From Micrasema longulum (Eukaryota; Arthropoda; Insecta; Trichoptera; Brachycentridae), in the NCBI GenBank assembly GCA_022494885.1, contig JAGVSM010002416.1:1-64000 (forward strand): DNA of 64,000 nucleotides. The letters are read 5' to 3'. The position numbers and the translations under genes are program-made. The first letter of the stretch is position 1. Each line of letters begins with the position of its first letter. Positions 21,091 through 31,920 of the stretch are shown piece after piece. Below the pieces are notes generated by a model. The model saw nothing but the letters and a program-made list of their open reading frames with translations, was not told where the DNA came from and did no database searches.

Positions 21091-21569
21091 AAAACATACT
21101 AATACATTATTTTCCATGCATAGATGTGATTTTAGTATTTTGGCGCTGAACATAATATTTTAATTATTATTTTGTGGTGGAGTAGAAAAACAAAATAAAA
21201 TTTAGAATTTAATACAAACATTATATCAATATAATGTTGATTTGTTTTGAGAAAAAAAGTTTATAATCTACTACATATTTGGATTTTTCGGGTTCAAATA
21301 ATGACCAATTCTTTTTCGTTGAAAAGTCAAGTTTTTTAACAAGATAATATCAATTTTGGTTTCACTGACACGAACGACATTAACGACACAAAATACTCGC
21401 AGTTATTTGGTATAGTATATATAGTGAAGTTGGTTCATTTGTTATTTCAATTTATTATTGCTATTGCTATTATTTCTAATCATATTAGTGTTTAGTTTGT
21501 CTTTAATTTCTTAAGGGCAGTGTATATTATTATGTACCAAATACTCAAAACATTATTGATGAATCCACC

Positions 21570-21668
21570 AGCGTTGGTATTCCGAACGCAATTACAGCCC
21601 GGTATTGCGAGTTTTTACGTACTAAATACGCGTTATAGCGCCCTGTAAATGCGTACGGAATACCAGCC
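21570..21668. mobile_element. Small inverted-repeat element (~97 bp)
   Basis: TTGGTATTCCGAACGCAATT at ~21573 is mirrored by AAATGCGTACGGAATACCAG ending ~21667. The spacer is ~40 bp and holds CGCGTTATAGCGC. It lies immediately left of the M2 MITE. Confidence 0.55.
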
Positions 21669-21670
21669 AA

Positions 21671-22213
21671 GTAGCTCAATCACAAATAACTATTATTTAT
21701 TGTATTCGCGATCACAATAAAACATCCGAGAACACCTAATATTAAATGTCAAAATATTTACGTTTCGCGACGTATAATCCTGCTGCGCAATCACATATTT
21801 GAATTTCACCGGTGTAAATATGGAAAATATTCCAAAATTGCTATTTTTATTTATTTATTATGCTATTTATTGCATTTAACCGGCTGTTAGCAAGCCAAAT
21901 GTCAAGAAAAGCAGTCGCCTTAGTAATTGTAATTCAAATTTCACTTTTTTGTATTAGATACTCCTTACTTTTTTTGCAAATGCGATATATTGTATTATTT
22001 TTAATAGTAAACGCCGATTTTTCGCCAATGAACTGTATTTATTTACGAGGAAAACAAAAAACAAACCGACACGAGCGTTGATTTAGAGATTACACACGCA
22101 TTAACTAATGACTGCGATAACTTAAGCATGTTCATTATTGTTCATTGTGATCGCTCAAATGCTTGGCATGTTTTTTATGCGCGTCGATAGTTATTTGTGA
22201 TTGATCTACTTGT
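21671..22213. mobile_element. MITE M2, opposite orientation to the copy at 16675-17273
   Basis: AAGTAGCTCAATCACAAATA at the left and AGTTATTTGTGATTGATCTA at the right form the inverted ends. The interior is the reverse complement of the 16675-17273 copy. A 73-codon plus-strand frame inside (21860-22081) is an accidental reading of the repeat. Confidence 0.8.
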
Positions 22214-22224
22214 CTAAGAAGAAG

Positions 22225-22720
22225 TATAAAAATATTTTCAGGCGTTGCCTAGTATGTAGGTGAAATCTTTCAATCAGATGAATCTCACCCGCAACAATAA
22301 AGGTTTCTGCTATTTAACTTCACAAACGTCAACAGATGAAAGAGTCGTAGGAATATAGATGTTCAAATATGAACAGTGAATGTTACACAATGTGTAAAGT
22401 GGTCACAAACCATCATTAACATGAAAGATCTTCAAATGAAAAAAAAAGAACTGAAGAAATATCTTCTAGATACTTTATAGTGCCTGTTTATAAATAAATT
22501 TGTAAAATATAATTAAAATAAATGTAATATAAACCTGTCATAAGTCTCTAGACTTAGTGGGTAACAAATTCGTGTATGTATTTTTTAATCATAAAATAAA
22601 CGCTGCTCTGCAGCACTGAAACTGAAACTGAAAACCATCCAATGACAGGTCATAAGCCCTGTGGATGCCTGGAGTTTTATATTCTCTTCTGTAAAATGGT
22701 ATTAATGTCCGTCGTGATAT
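22225..22720. mobile_element. Foldback element F1 split by a short LINE insertion
   Basis: F1 sequence runs to 22414 (TTACACAATGTGTAAAGTGG) and resumes at 22632 (AAACCATCCAATGACAGGTC). The insertion is annotated separately. Confidence 0.7.
22415..22631 (+). mobile_element. 5'-truncated LINE insertion, 217 bp, with 8-bp TSD
   Basis: AAACCATC flanks the insert on both sides (22407-22414, 22632-22639). The insert opens with the last codons of a reverse-transcriptase frame (MKDLQMKKKELKKYLLDTL, then TAG at about 22478). It continues with a 3' untranslated region containing AATAAA-type signals and ends in repeated CTGAAA units. This is the classic product of 5'-truncated target-primed reverse transcription. 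Confidence 0.8.
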
Positions 22721-23183
22721 GTTTTATTATAGTAAATAAAATACAACCGTGATTATTTCTAAATATGTCAATATGTTAGGACAGCATTTTAATTTATATT
22801 TTTATTCTGATTAAAATTACAGTTCAAGCCAGTCCATATTTATAGCATGTTAATGGGTATACCATTAAATTCATAATAACGTGCAAATATATTTGCTCTG
22901 ATTACGACACCTGCATATCTTATCAACCTCAGAAAAATATTTATGGGATGGCTTAGAGTAATATCAACTAACATGAATAATGAGCTAATAAATTATAAAA
23001 AAAAACCACAGCACATCATCTCTTTTGTTTTCATCCGTTTGTAAACAAGCGAGATAAATTAATACGATGTAGGCGTAGGCATTAGGTGATTGTGTAGGAC
23101 ATTTTACAAATGTATTTCGACTAGCGGGAAACCGTCGACTACCGCCGACTACATGCTAAAATATTTGGCCTTTCGAGTATATA

Positions 23184-23555
23184 AACGACAACTATTGTCA
23201 AAAATATTGGCTCATCCCTTTCTGTTAACATAAATGACATCAAATTAGCATTGCAAATAGAGTGGCATCCTGGAATCGTGACTCTACATCAAAATCGTCT
23301 AAAATAATTATACAATTTCGGGACAGGAAAATAAAAAATGATCAAAGCGCAATCCGCATGAGAAAAGGTCTTGAAACTGGTGACTTAGGATTGGGAGGTG
23401 ATGGAAACGTTTATCTTAACCATCATTTAACTAAACGAAATAAAGATGTCCATAAAAAAACAAGGGAACTTCTAAATTGCAAGATCATAAATACGTATGG
23501 ATCAAAGATTGCCGTATTTATGAACGAAAAAATTATACATCCCCGCCTATTCTAA
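23184..23555 (+). pseudogene. FP25-like domain fragment from a retroelement first ORF
   Basis: The frame ending at TAA 23553 reads RVASWNRDSTSKSSKIIIQF, then GDLGLGGDGNVYLNHHLT, then RELLNCK. This matches the pattern of the FP25-like domain (named after a baculovirus protein but widespread in insect retroelement ORFs): an IIVQF-type strand, then a VYINDHLT-type strand and an amphipathic helix. About 70 bp upstream, another frame gives VKNIGSSLSVNINDIKLAL, the usual preceding helix, so a one-base frameshift separates them near 23255. It is probably a dead fragment of a LINE ORF1; I cannot name the family. No viral origin is implied. Confidence 0.65.
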
Positions 23556-23619
23556 TAAAAGCAGAATCGGACCATAATAAAATGTTGCAGTGAAATCCAC
23601 CTGGTTCATGAAGAAGTAT

Positions 23620-23900
23620 AGAAATTGAAAAAATAACATTTTCAGTCGTTGCCTAGTATGTAGGTGAAATAATTCAATTAGATGAATCTCACCCCCATAA
23701 ATAAAGGTTTCAGCTCTTTAACTTCACAAACATCAACAGATTAAGAATTGAAGGGCCATAGATGTTCAAATATAGGCAGAATGGTGAATGTTACACAGTG
23801 TGTAAAGTGGCCACTTAAACCAGCCATTGACAGGTCATAAGCCCTGTAGATGCCTAGACTTCTATATTACCTTCTCTTAAACGACTGTTTGTTTCTGTAA
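23620..23900. mobile_element. Foldback element F1 (right half)
   Basis: TTTTCAGTCGTTGCCTAGTA, GATGAATCTCACCCCCATAA, TTACACAGTGTGTAAAGTGG, AGCCATTGACAGGTCATAAG. It follows the FP25-like fragment by about 65 bp. Confidence 0.65.
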
Positions 23901-24119
23901 AATAAATAAATAAATAATCTGTCACTCGAAATAATGCAGCCGTAAGCACACAAAATATTTAGATACATCAAATATTTGTCCACACAAAAAAATATGTTAG
24001 TAAGCTATCGGGATGTTATAAAGAAGAGTCTGTAATTCAAAATAATTCTACCGCACCACACAAAGTATTCTGACTTGCCCTATGTACTACCAGTTCCACA
24101 TTCATATACATACACACAC

Positions 24120-24680
24120 GCAAATGTACATGCATATTTTGTTAAGGATGTCAACTTGTTGGAAAGAGTCCAAATACGAGCTACAAAGTTGTTGCCGACC
24201 CTAAAACGGCTTCCATACGTGGAGAGACTGGACTTCACAACGCTGCAGGAACGGCGAGAAAGGAGTGACCTGATAGAGATATGCAAGATACTCAACAGTG
24301 ACTATAGCTGCTTAAATTTGGATCCCATGTTCAAGCTTAAACAAGATGCTCGTTTTCGAGGCCACAGTCTCAGGCTGGAGAAAACGAGATGTAATCTAAA
24401 TCCAAGGAAGCATTTCCTGAGCAATAAGGTTGTTGATGGTTGGAATAAGCTGCCACAAGAGCTGATCTCAATGTGTAGTCTCAATGGGTTCAAAAATGAA
24501 CTAGATTTGTTTTCGGAAAAGTTCAAGTGCGCCAACAACTAACTTTCGTTTAAATAGATTTAAGCATATCAGCTTAAAGCTGCTCGCTTAAAATTAATAA
24601 TAATGATAATATATGCAGACATATGTATGCAACATATCAAATACATATACACCTACCCACATACACATACATACATATAT
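24120..24680 (+). pseudogene. LINE (CR1/L2/jockey-like) reverse-transcriptase C-terminus and tail
   Basis: The frame ending at TAA 24540 reads LLERVQIRATKLLPTLKRLP, then YVERLDFTTLQERRERSDLI, then SNKVVDGWNKLPQEL. This is the conserved C-terminal segment after the reverse-transcriptase fingers in CR1-related LINEs: a VQRRATK motif, then an L.TL..RR.R.D.I..YK region, then NSLP. Nothing of the catalytic domain (YADD) precedes it, so the copy is 5'-truncated. It is followed by an AT- and CATACA-rich tail. Confidence 0.8.
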
Positions 24681-25037
24681 ACAGGGTGTTCATTAAACCC
24701 TGTCACATCCGAAACCACGATGATCAGTATGAGCAAGAAGACATATTGGCATGTTAAAATATTTTTTTAGAATGAATATTTTTTTTAAATATCAAAAAAA
24801 GCAAATGGTTGCTTACTTCTGCAAGGAAGAAACGAGTAGGGGGAGGGGGGAGTCTGATACTGCGCCGCGCTTCCCTCACTTCTCCCCTGCAGAAGTAAGT
24901 AACCATTTGTTTTTATCAATATTTTATTTTTGAAAATTTTCTTTGTTCTAAATATTTTTTTAAATATGCTTATATGTCTTCTTGCCCATACTGATCATTG
25001 TGGTTTCGGATGTGACAGGGTTTAAAAAACGACCTGT
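24681..25037. mobile_element. Foldback MITE, ~357 bp, 60-bp arms
   Basis: ACAGGGTGTTCATTAAACCC at 24681 is mirrored by the right end (GGTTTCGGATGTGACAGGGT at ~25003). The arms continue through CAGTATGAGCAAGAAGACAT / ATGTCTTCTTGCCCATACTG. The centre also pairs: AAATGGTTGCTTACTTCTGC with GCAGAAGTAAGTAACCATTT. It sits in a CATACA/ACACAC-rich microsatellite context (24600-24680, 25037-25085). Confidence 0.8.
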
Positions 25038-25639
25038 AGACACAAACATACACGCACATACACACCCTTACACTCCCGTGCATATATATGTACATTTTAT
25101 CCTTCTTGTCTTTGTATTGTCTAGTGTTTAAATTGTCGTGAATAATATTAATATTACCTTGCAATTTGGTTTAATAATCTTTCAGTTTCTTTTTTTCTAA
25201 CCTTATAAGCCACTAGGTTATATTATGTTTTCGTATAGTATTAACATCGGGTTGGGTGAATAAAATATCTTTAACCTTATAGTAAATTGTAGGAGCTATA
25301 AAGCTCAAAGATCTCTGTCCAAAATAAGTTCTCGTCCGCGGTACAACGTGTTTCTGTGACGTCACACTACGTTGATATTATATTGTGTGCTGTTAAGTCG
25401 TGTTCAATTTTGTTATTATGATTCAACGTCCAAAACATTAAATTCCTTAAATAGTTGCTCTGGAGGATAGCGATATGTTTTTTTAATATTTATAACTCTT
25501 AGAACAGACTTTAAACATTTGACAAATTAAAAATAAACTATTATCAATATTTAAAGCATTTACGTTGTGGTCAAACATTTTACTAAATGTTATTAAAAAT
25601 CCCATCCCCTCTCCTTTTTTTCAACTATTTCTTAAACAA

Positions 25640-25870
25640 TATATTTTCATGATCTAATCAGTGCATGTTTGTCCTAATCAGTGCACGTGCTTATTAAAAT
25701 GCATGTCGTGATGGTTTTATATTTTTGTGCAACAACTATGGTGAAGGTGTACAGTGGGTTTAGCATGTTGGTTTAATTGGTGTCCTGATGAAGAGGCGGG
25801 TACGCCTGGAAACCGGTAGACCTGAAAAAGTCGGTAAATGGTTATATACAAATATTAAATATCATTTAGT
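25640..25870. repeat. Dispersed repeat R6, longer copy
   Basis: TGCATGTCGTGATGGTTTTA, CAACAACTATGGTGAAGGTG, CCTGATGAAGAGGCGGGTAC and AAAAGTCGGTAAATGG are shared, in the same order, with 33005-33210. Function and class unknown. Confidence 0.65.
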
Positions 25871-25899
25871 AAAAATAAACATTTAAATTTATTGAAACA

Positions 25900-26470
25900 G
25901 AAAAGGAACGCCTTTCCTAGAGAGGAAAATAGACATTTTAAGGATTTACGTTTTATCATTGGCTGATTTCAGTGAACACTTTACACATTGTGTAACATTT
26001 ACTTCACTGCCTATGTTTAAAAATCAACATGTCCTCAACTCTTTCATCTGTTTTGTGAAGTAAAAGATTGAGTTTTTATAAAGACATTTCTTGGTGGAAC
26101 TGCATTTTAATTATATTAATAAAAATATGCATATAATTTTATTCCACTATTATTAAATTTACATCAAATTCCACTTTTATTTTTTAAAAGTGGAATTTGA
26201 TATTAATTTAATAAATAAAATATTTGAATAAAACTATTTACGTATTTTTATTATTATAAAGAAGTAAAAGAGCTTAAATGACGTGAGTCATTTCTGTATA
26301 ATTTCAAAAAAAAAATTTCCTCTATATTACAATAAATTTCTATGTTTTTCCTCTGCGTTACAATAAATTTCAATCTTGATAACTAACTCCCTAAAGGATG
26401 GAATCCGGTTGTGTCCACAAGCATTTAAACATACTCAAAATATTTTTTAAAAAACAATTCAATGAGAGAT
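25900..26470. mobile_element. Foldback element F1, interrupted by AT-rich DNA with a 16-bp hairpin
   Basis: An F1 left-half-like segment (25960-26070: CATTGGCTGATTTCAGTGAA, TTACACATTGTGTAACATTT) and an F1 terminus (26318-26470: CAATAAATTTCAATCTTGAT, GGATGGAATCCGGTTGTGTC) flank about 240 bp of AT-rich DNA. In between, ATCAAATTCCACTTTT (26163-26178) pairs with AAAAGTGGAATTTGAT (26186-26201). Confidence 0.55.
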
Positions 26471-26759
26471 ATGTATGTCATATTTGTTGTTTCTATTTTT
26501 TTTATTTATTTGTTCATATAAATATAGGTACATATCATATAAAAAAACAACATATCCCTAACTCTATGAGGCCAAGATGGCCATGTGTACCTAAACTAAT
26601 TACTCAATTTTATTAAATTCAATTTTTTTATTTATCTATTCATATATATGTACATTACAAAATGGAATATCTTTATTCATACATATAGAAATAATTAAAA
26701 TAATTAGGTAAAATTAGGCATATATAAAAAACACATTAGTATACATAATATCCAGAGAA

Positions 26760-27500
26760 TAATATGTTAAAAAAGTAAAAGAATCTTGTAACGAAAAACT
26801 CCCTCAGAGACGTGAAAAATGTCAATGTCCAAAGTGATATTGTTCAACATAGAGATAGCCCTTCCAACAGGCATAACCATTGGCAGGTTGGTCCTGTATA
26901 TTGGAATGTGAAACAGTCTATGCTGACACTGTCTAAGGTAATTATCCGGAACATAAAATCTAATGCTCCGCATAATTTCAGGGTTGTCAATAATACCGCG
27001 CAACAATCGAAAGAAGTGCGTTGTTAAATACGCATTCCTTCTAGTCTTCAAATTGCTGTAACCGAGCATACCCTGGAGGAACTCAGTGGGATAAAGCCAT
27101 GGATAATATCCGCACTCCCTCATGTAGAGAAACCGAAGAAAGTTTTCTTCTGAACCCTCTCCACCATAAGAGAGTACTTCAACTCACACGGTCCCAAATC
27201 ATCGAGCCACTCTCGAGTCTACTTCGCACCAACGAGTTATAAAGAATTCTCAGTACTCGTGTACTACCAAAAACCCTGGCAGTACGCAAGACGAATCCTA
27301 ACATCTTCAACGAACTACTACAAACTGTTTCGATCTGATCATGAAATGTCAGGGAACTCACAAAAGTGATGCCTAGATCTTTAACCTTCGCAATCCGCAT
27401 AAGATTCTGGTCATACATTCCATAGCGGAAGAAAAGCGTTTTGTGGGCCCTGGTGAAAGACATAACTAAGCATTTTGAAATATTGAACAATAATTTATAT
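26760..27500 (-). pseudogene. LINE reverse-transcriptase C-terminal fragment (frameshifted)
   Basis: On the minus strand two frames continue each other. The first (27490-27179) reads SKCLVMSFTRA, VKDLGITFVSSLTFHDQIE, then ILYNSLVRSRLESGSMIWD, which is the reverse-transcriptase thumb region (K..V..LG...D..L.F..H, then LV.S.LEYG...W). The second (27123-26767) reads CGYYPWLYPTEFLQGMLGYS, then RLFHIPIYRTNLP, typical of the following C-terminal domain. A frame change lies near 27125-27180. A related fragment is at 44251-44640. Confidence 0.8.
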
Positions 27501-27829
27501 CGTCTTCCCCATTCAGATACGTTTATTATTACGTCCTATTACAAAACAAGTGATTATTTTTTGATTATATACATAATATAATTATGTCCAATCATAAAGC
27601 TAGCCCCATCATTTGGTGCAGAGGACCTACGCTTTATGCAAAACACGCTCATAAAACAGGATGTCCGGTAAATCATCGACCTTATGTATCTTTTTTTTAT
27701 AGAGTCTTTATATAAAAAAATACACATGTTAATATTATTTTACATAATAAAACGTAAAATATCAAACAATACTCCTCTCGATAAACTGTCAACTACTAAT
27801 TTTTTATTTTTTAAAGAAATATTTGCGTT

Positions 27830-27995
27830 CTTATGATTTACCCAAATATTTAATTTTGAGGGCCATTTTTAACGAGTCGTAAGCAATTCACTATTAGGAA
27901 ATGGGAATCGAGCTGGGGTAGAGTGGAATTCGAACCACGGACCTTTGAACCATGAGTCCGAGACACTAGCCACGGGACCACAACCCGATCCACGT
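27830..27995 (-). mobile_element. tRNA-derived SINE (family S2)
   Basis: The complement carries ATCGGGTTGTGGTCCCGTGG, the A box in GTGGCTAGTGTCTCGGACTC, and GTGGTTCGAATTCCACTCTA with a near-perfect B box. It then has the S2 body (AATAGTGAATTGCTTACGAC and AAATATTTGGGTAAATCATA). A well-preserved copy. Confidence 0.75.
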
Positions 27996-28020
27996 TTATC
28001 CCAAAAGTTTGTCATTGTTT

Positions 28021-28545
28021 ATTTATTTATTTATTTTAAAGAAACGAACAGTCGACAATGATATAGTAACATTAAAAAAATACAGTTTAAAGACAGACCA
28101 GCAAAGTTTCTAAATAAGAATCATACATATTATTAAATTGTGTTACAACAAAAGGGTGTGTTTATGTGTATTTGTATGAGAGTAAGTGTACATGTGTGTT
28201 TATGTGTATTAGTGTAGAAGTAAGTGTTTAGGTGTGTGAAAGTATGAATATCATTAAATAGTAAGTGAGATCGTATCGCAGCCAGAAATAAGGAGTCTTA
28301 ATTTATTTTTAAATTAATTAAGGGGCATGTAAAATATATATATATATATAGATGAAAAAAAAGCATTATAGTTAGAGCAAGAACGATAGAGGAAAGAGTG
28401 TTGTGCATAGTTAGTGCTACAGACTGGCAGATGGAACAAATACTTATTTTTTGTCACGCGAAAGGGGACATTGAGATTAGATTGATCATTTGCTCAAATA
28501 TTAGTGTTAATACATTTAAAAGAAGAGATAGATAGATAAATAATC
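28021..28545 (-). mobile_element. LINE 3' region (family L8)
   Basis: Shares AACAGTCGACAATGATAT, AGACAGACCAGCAAAGTTTC and the TGTGTTTATGTGTAT run with 20176-20372, and extends about 330 bp further (to ~28545). It includes a TA microsatellite (28337-28350). In minus orientation it terminates in an AAATAAATAAATAAAC-type tail. No coding part is retained. Confidence 0.6.
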
Positions 28546-28624
28546 AATATATTGTGGTTTTGGGGTTTTTAAAATAAATATAATACTCATAAACTGTAAC
28601 TGAAACAATATAAAATAATAAAAA

Positions 28625-28740
28625 ACTATTGGATCTCGATCATTTTGTTTGATGCATGAAGGTAAAATGATCAGTCTATGTTTTAGATGCCAGGCCTGGG
28701 ACTATGACATATTCTAGTACAAACATATTTTTTTAAATAC
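28625..28740 (-). mobile_element. SINE S1 fragment
   Basis: GATCTCGATCATTTTGTTTG, GGTAAAATGATCAGTCTATG and CAGGCCTGGGACTATGACAT match the central S1 body. Both ends are missing. It lies about 100 bp upstream of the proposed promoter of the orphan EcKL exon. Confidence 0.5.
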
Positions 28741-28842
28741 ATCAATAGTTTTTAAATGCACCTAATTTAAAATTTTGTCACCAGATTTTTTATTTTTTTA
28801 TTAAAACCATTTTGGTGATGAATTTTGGGTCATATGCTACTG

Positions 28843-28872
28843 TATATATTTATACTACATCATAGCGGCAGT
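28843..28872 (+). promoter_or_regulatory. Possible TATA box and initiator of the orphan EcKL exon
   Basis: TATATAT (28843-28849) lies about 27 bp upstream of GCAGT (28868-28872), close to the insect initiator TCAGT. The ATG follows about 60 bp later. Spacing fits a core promoter, but TATA-like words are common in such AT-rich DNA. Confidence 0.35.
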
Positions 28873-28932
28873 TATCTGCGTGTTGCTCCGGCGAGCTGTT
28901 GTAATTTGCCATTTGTGATACAATCCCTCATT

Positions 28933-29730
28933 ATGGATACTGAGAACGAAGCTGTTCAAATTCCTGGCGAGTATTTCAACACTGTGATTAGTGAAGTGAT
29001 CGATCAATCAAATATCAAAGACCACGAAATACGGGTGTCCGCTGCATCAGGCAAAGGAGAAAACTACATTGGACTTCTATACAGGATCATAGTGACCGGA
29101 ATCAAAGAGAATGGAGAAGAAACGAAACTGGACATGGTCATGAAAATTCCTCCCCAATCAGAAATACTGAGAGAAAAATTTCCAATTGGAACTGTTTACA
29201 TAAGAGAAGTATTTGTCTACAAAACTCTTCTTCCAAAATTCTGCGGTTTACAAGACACGTTTAACATCCCTGATGCAGAGAAATTCAAGTTTGTCAAGTG
29301 TTTCAGAGCGGAATCGGAAAACTTCAAAGAATTCATTCTTCTCCAAGATGTGTGTGCTAACGGTTACAAAATGGCCAATAGAAGAACGTCACTCGAATAC
29401 AAACACTTGATACTTGTTCTCAAGACCCTGGCTCGCTTCCACGCTTTGTCTTTCGTTCTGAAAAAAGTTGATCCGGGCGCGTTCGAGGACTTGGCAAAGA
29501 ATGTAGGAAGTATGCTGGACTTTTCTCCCGAATTCAACTATTTTATTGAGCTGTGTAAAAACCGAGGGATAGAAGCTTTGGATGATGCGGTCATGATTGA
29601 AAAAGCTTCTGCTTTTGGGACTGACGTCATGAAAACAATTGACGGTTTCATTAATCCTGATTATGTAAAGCCATACTCAGTATTGTGCCACGGGGATTGT
29701 TGGAATAACAATTTCATGTTCAAGTTTCAG
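28933..29730 (+). CDS. EcKL first exon without a second exon (orphan or truncated gene)
   Basis: Starts at ATG 28933 (MDTENEAVQIPGEYF), which aligns with the starts of the two intact copies; frames opening further upstream lack family similarity. 266 codons cover the N-lobe and most of the C-lobe: GKGENYIGLLYRI, the ATP-binding Lys in LDMVMKIPPQ, YIREVFVYKTLLPKF, ILLQDVCANGYKM, LARFHALSFVLKK, and the catalytic loop CHGDCWNNN (His253, Asp255, Asn260). After FKFQ comes the donor GTAAAT at 29731. No DWQ-bearing second exon is visible between here and the next EcKL gene 9.3 kb on. It would lack the metal-binding Asp unless spliced to a distant exon. Reading through the intron gives a 294-residue product with a hydrophobic tail. 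No internal stop or frameshift is seen, so the exon appears to be under constraint or recently formed. Confidence 0.85.
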
Positions 29731-29819
29731 GTAAATCAATATTCAATTGTATGTTTTATCATTATATTTTTATTAATCGCGTATAAAGTACGTTCAGTAC
29801 GTTTGAATGGCCAATGAGC

Positions 29820-31300
29820 ATATGTTAAAAAATGTATACGTGCCTGTCGGTGAACCAAGTAAACATTTTTTTTCTTCTATCGTGAGCACGCTTAACATTT
29901 GAATGATTTATTTAAAAACTTTTTGTTAAGCACATATAAAGAGAGTTTATTAGAGATTTAAATGGACTGTACATATTTATTTATTAATGACATCAACAGA
30001 AATATAAAATACAAATAACAATACCGTATTTTGGAGACGATAAGACGCATCGGACCATAAGAAGCGCCTCAATTATTTGCTGAATTTTCAGAGTAAAAAA
30101 GTGCGTCTTATGGTCCAAAAAATACGGAGAATATTTCGATCATCTGCATTTTTTAAAGTTTATTCAGAAAAAAAAAATGTCTTTATAATATTACAACGAA
30201 ATACGATTATATATACATATATGTATTAACGTTTCCATTACGTAAAAAAAAAAAAACATTCTTGTGTACATAATGGGGAGTAATGTCTAACAACGTCTTG
30301 CGTCTTATCTATTTCTAATTAGTAAATGTTCTTTAACTTACAAAAATTCTACGATGTTTTCAATGAGTGCTACATGAAAAGAATCATGAATTTAATGTTT
30401 GACTTCTTTCTAAAATATTCTGTATTCCCAACTACACTTTTCATTTCCTTTGTCATTTTAATTAAAGAAATTTTTCCTGTGTAAGTGAAATGATGTTGTC
30501 TTGCTGTCTAGGAATTTACCATACATTTATTATTATAGATACCGACTACTGTAACTAGAATTAAATATACAAATAATGGGAATGAATTCCTCGACACGGG
30601 TTATGCGTTAAGCTCAGTGAGGTGTGAAGATGCCAATAAACTAAGTTATTCGCTGTAAAATTATAAAGAAGAATACATTATTGCTAATTCGTTTTATTTT
30701 ATGATTTTTGTCCTCTTGTTATCTTCATTTTTTTTAAAACGGACACAAATGTTACCACGTAATACATAACATTAAAAATTAAATTAAATTACACAAACGA
30801 AAGATAAAAATATTGAAATTAATGTTATACATAAATTATTAGTCAATATACGAGTAGAAACCGTCTGTCTATCGTCCAACCAATTTCGCAATAAAAACAT
30901 CATCATTTTATGGCTGTAAATAATTAAGATTACATACATATGTAGGTATTTCTTTTTAAAAAGAGGTTTTCCATCACTATCAAATTATATGTATATTTTT
31001 TTTTTATTTATTCATATTTTTTTGCTTACAAACTATAATTAATAATAAAAATAATGTGACCTCACTGGGGTTTCCCGTGTCGAGGACACTTAACAATATA
31101 TTTTTTTAAATTAAATTTGAGAATAAACAAAGAAGACTAACTTTAAAAAAAAGGAAGATAATTAACAAATATTCAGACAGTTTTAAAAACAAGGTATTTA
31201 TGTATATCTATATTATTTATATTACAAAACACACAATCAAAATAACAAAAACCTAACATAAGCCGTACACTTGTGGAGCAGTTGATTCAATATTGGTATG
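29820..31300. other. AT-rich DNA after the orphan EcKL exon; searched for the missing exon
   Basis: Contains the small palindromic MITE at 30022-30129 and a segment (30615-30740) shared with 43068-43195. I looked for a DWQ-type second exon (GAYTGGCA within a LLDWQ context) and saw none. Confidence 0.6.
30022..30129. mobile_element. Short palindromic MITE (~100 bp)
   Basis: CCGTATTTTGGAGACGATAA at the left and TTATGGTCCAAAAAATACGG at the right are inverted; both continue into AAGACGCA / TGCGTCTT. The total is about 105 bp, with about 27-bp arms and an AT-rich centre. It lies in what would be the intron of the orphan EcKL gene. Confidence 0.75.
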
Positions 31301-31326
31301 AGCAAATGAGACAATCCATTTTACTT

Positions 31327-31920
31327 CTACCTAGCTTCACTCATCCATTTTTTTATATCCTTTTTTAACATTTTCTCGTTACTAATTATTTTGATAGATA
31401 GTGGAAGTAGGTTATAGATTTTAATTGAAAAATACTCAAAATCCCTTTGTCCGAAAGTGGTTTTAGTTTGTGTTTGTTTAAGTTTTCTATGTGTTGAGGA
31501 TCTAGTGATTATATTATTTGTATGTGATGTATTGTGGGGGTTATGTCTTTCATTTGAGTAAGAGTAGTTTTTAAATCTATAAGTGAGTATTGTTTTAGCG
31601 TATAATTGTTTTGGTGTCATAAGTTGTGATTTATGGAATATTTCTTCAGTAGATGTCTGTATCGGGACTCTGAGTATTATTTTAATTATGGATTTTTGTA
31701 CAGCAAATACACTATTTAAAACTGTGTCACTCACACCACCCCAACCGATTATACCGTACTTTAAAATTGATTGGCACAATGCAAAATAAATCTTTAAAAG
31801 TTCCTGTACATTAATTATATTTCGAATTGTTTTGAATATATACGTTAGTCTCTTAAGTTTATTAGTAAAATTTTCAATCTGCTGTTTCCACTTTAAATAC
31901 ATCTTAAGTTTTCTCCAGTA
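31327..31920 (-). pseudogene. LINE reverse-transcriptase C-terminal fragment
   Basis: One open frame on the minus strand (31902 down to stop at 31327) reads WKQQIENFTNKLKRLTYIFK, then YFALCQSILKYGIIGWGG, then VQKSIIKIILRVP, then FEYFSIKIYNLLPLSIKII. This is the post-catalytic thumb and C-terminal region of a LINE reverse transcriptase (the IL.YGI..WG motif followed by Q...IR.I and N.LP). The catalytic YADD block is absent, so it is 5'-truncated. The frame is uninterrupted for 191 codons, so the copy is fairly young or borders a larger deleted element. Confidence 0.85.

Noticed and set aside
23184..23555. A viral (baculovirus) insertion
   Set aside because: The FP25-like domain also occurs in insect retroelement ORFs; no other virus-like gene is nearby, and the fragment sits among retroelement debris.
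31583..31789. Plus-strand frame of 68 codons
   Set aside because: Antisense to the LINE reverse-transcriptase fragment at 31327-31920.
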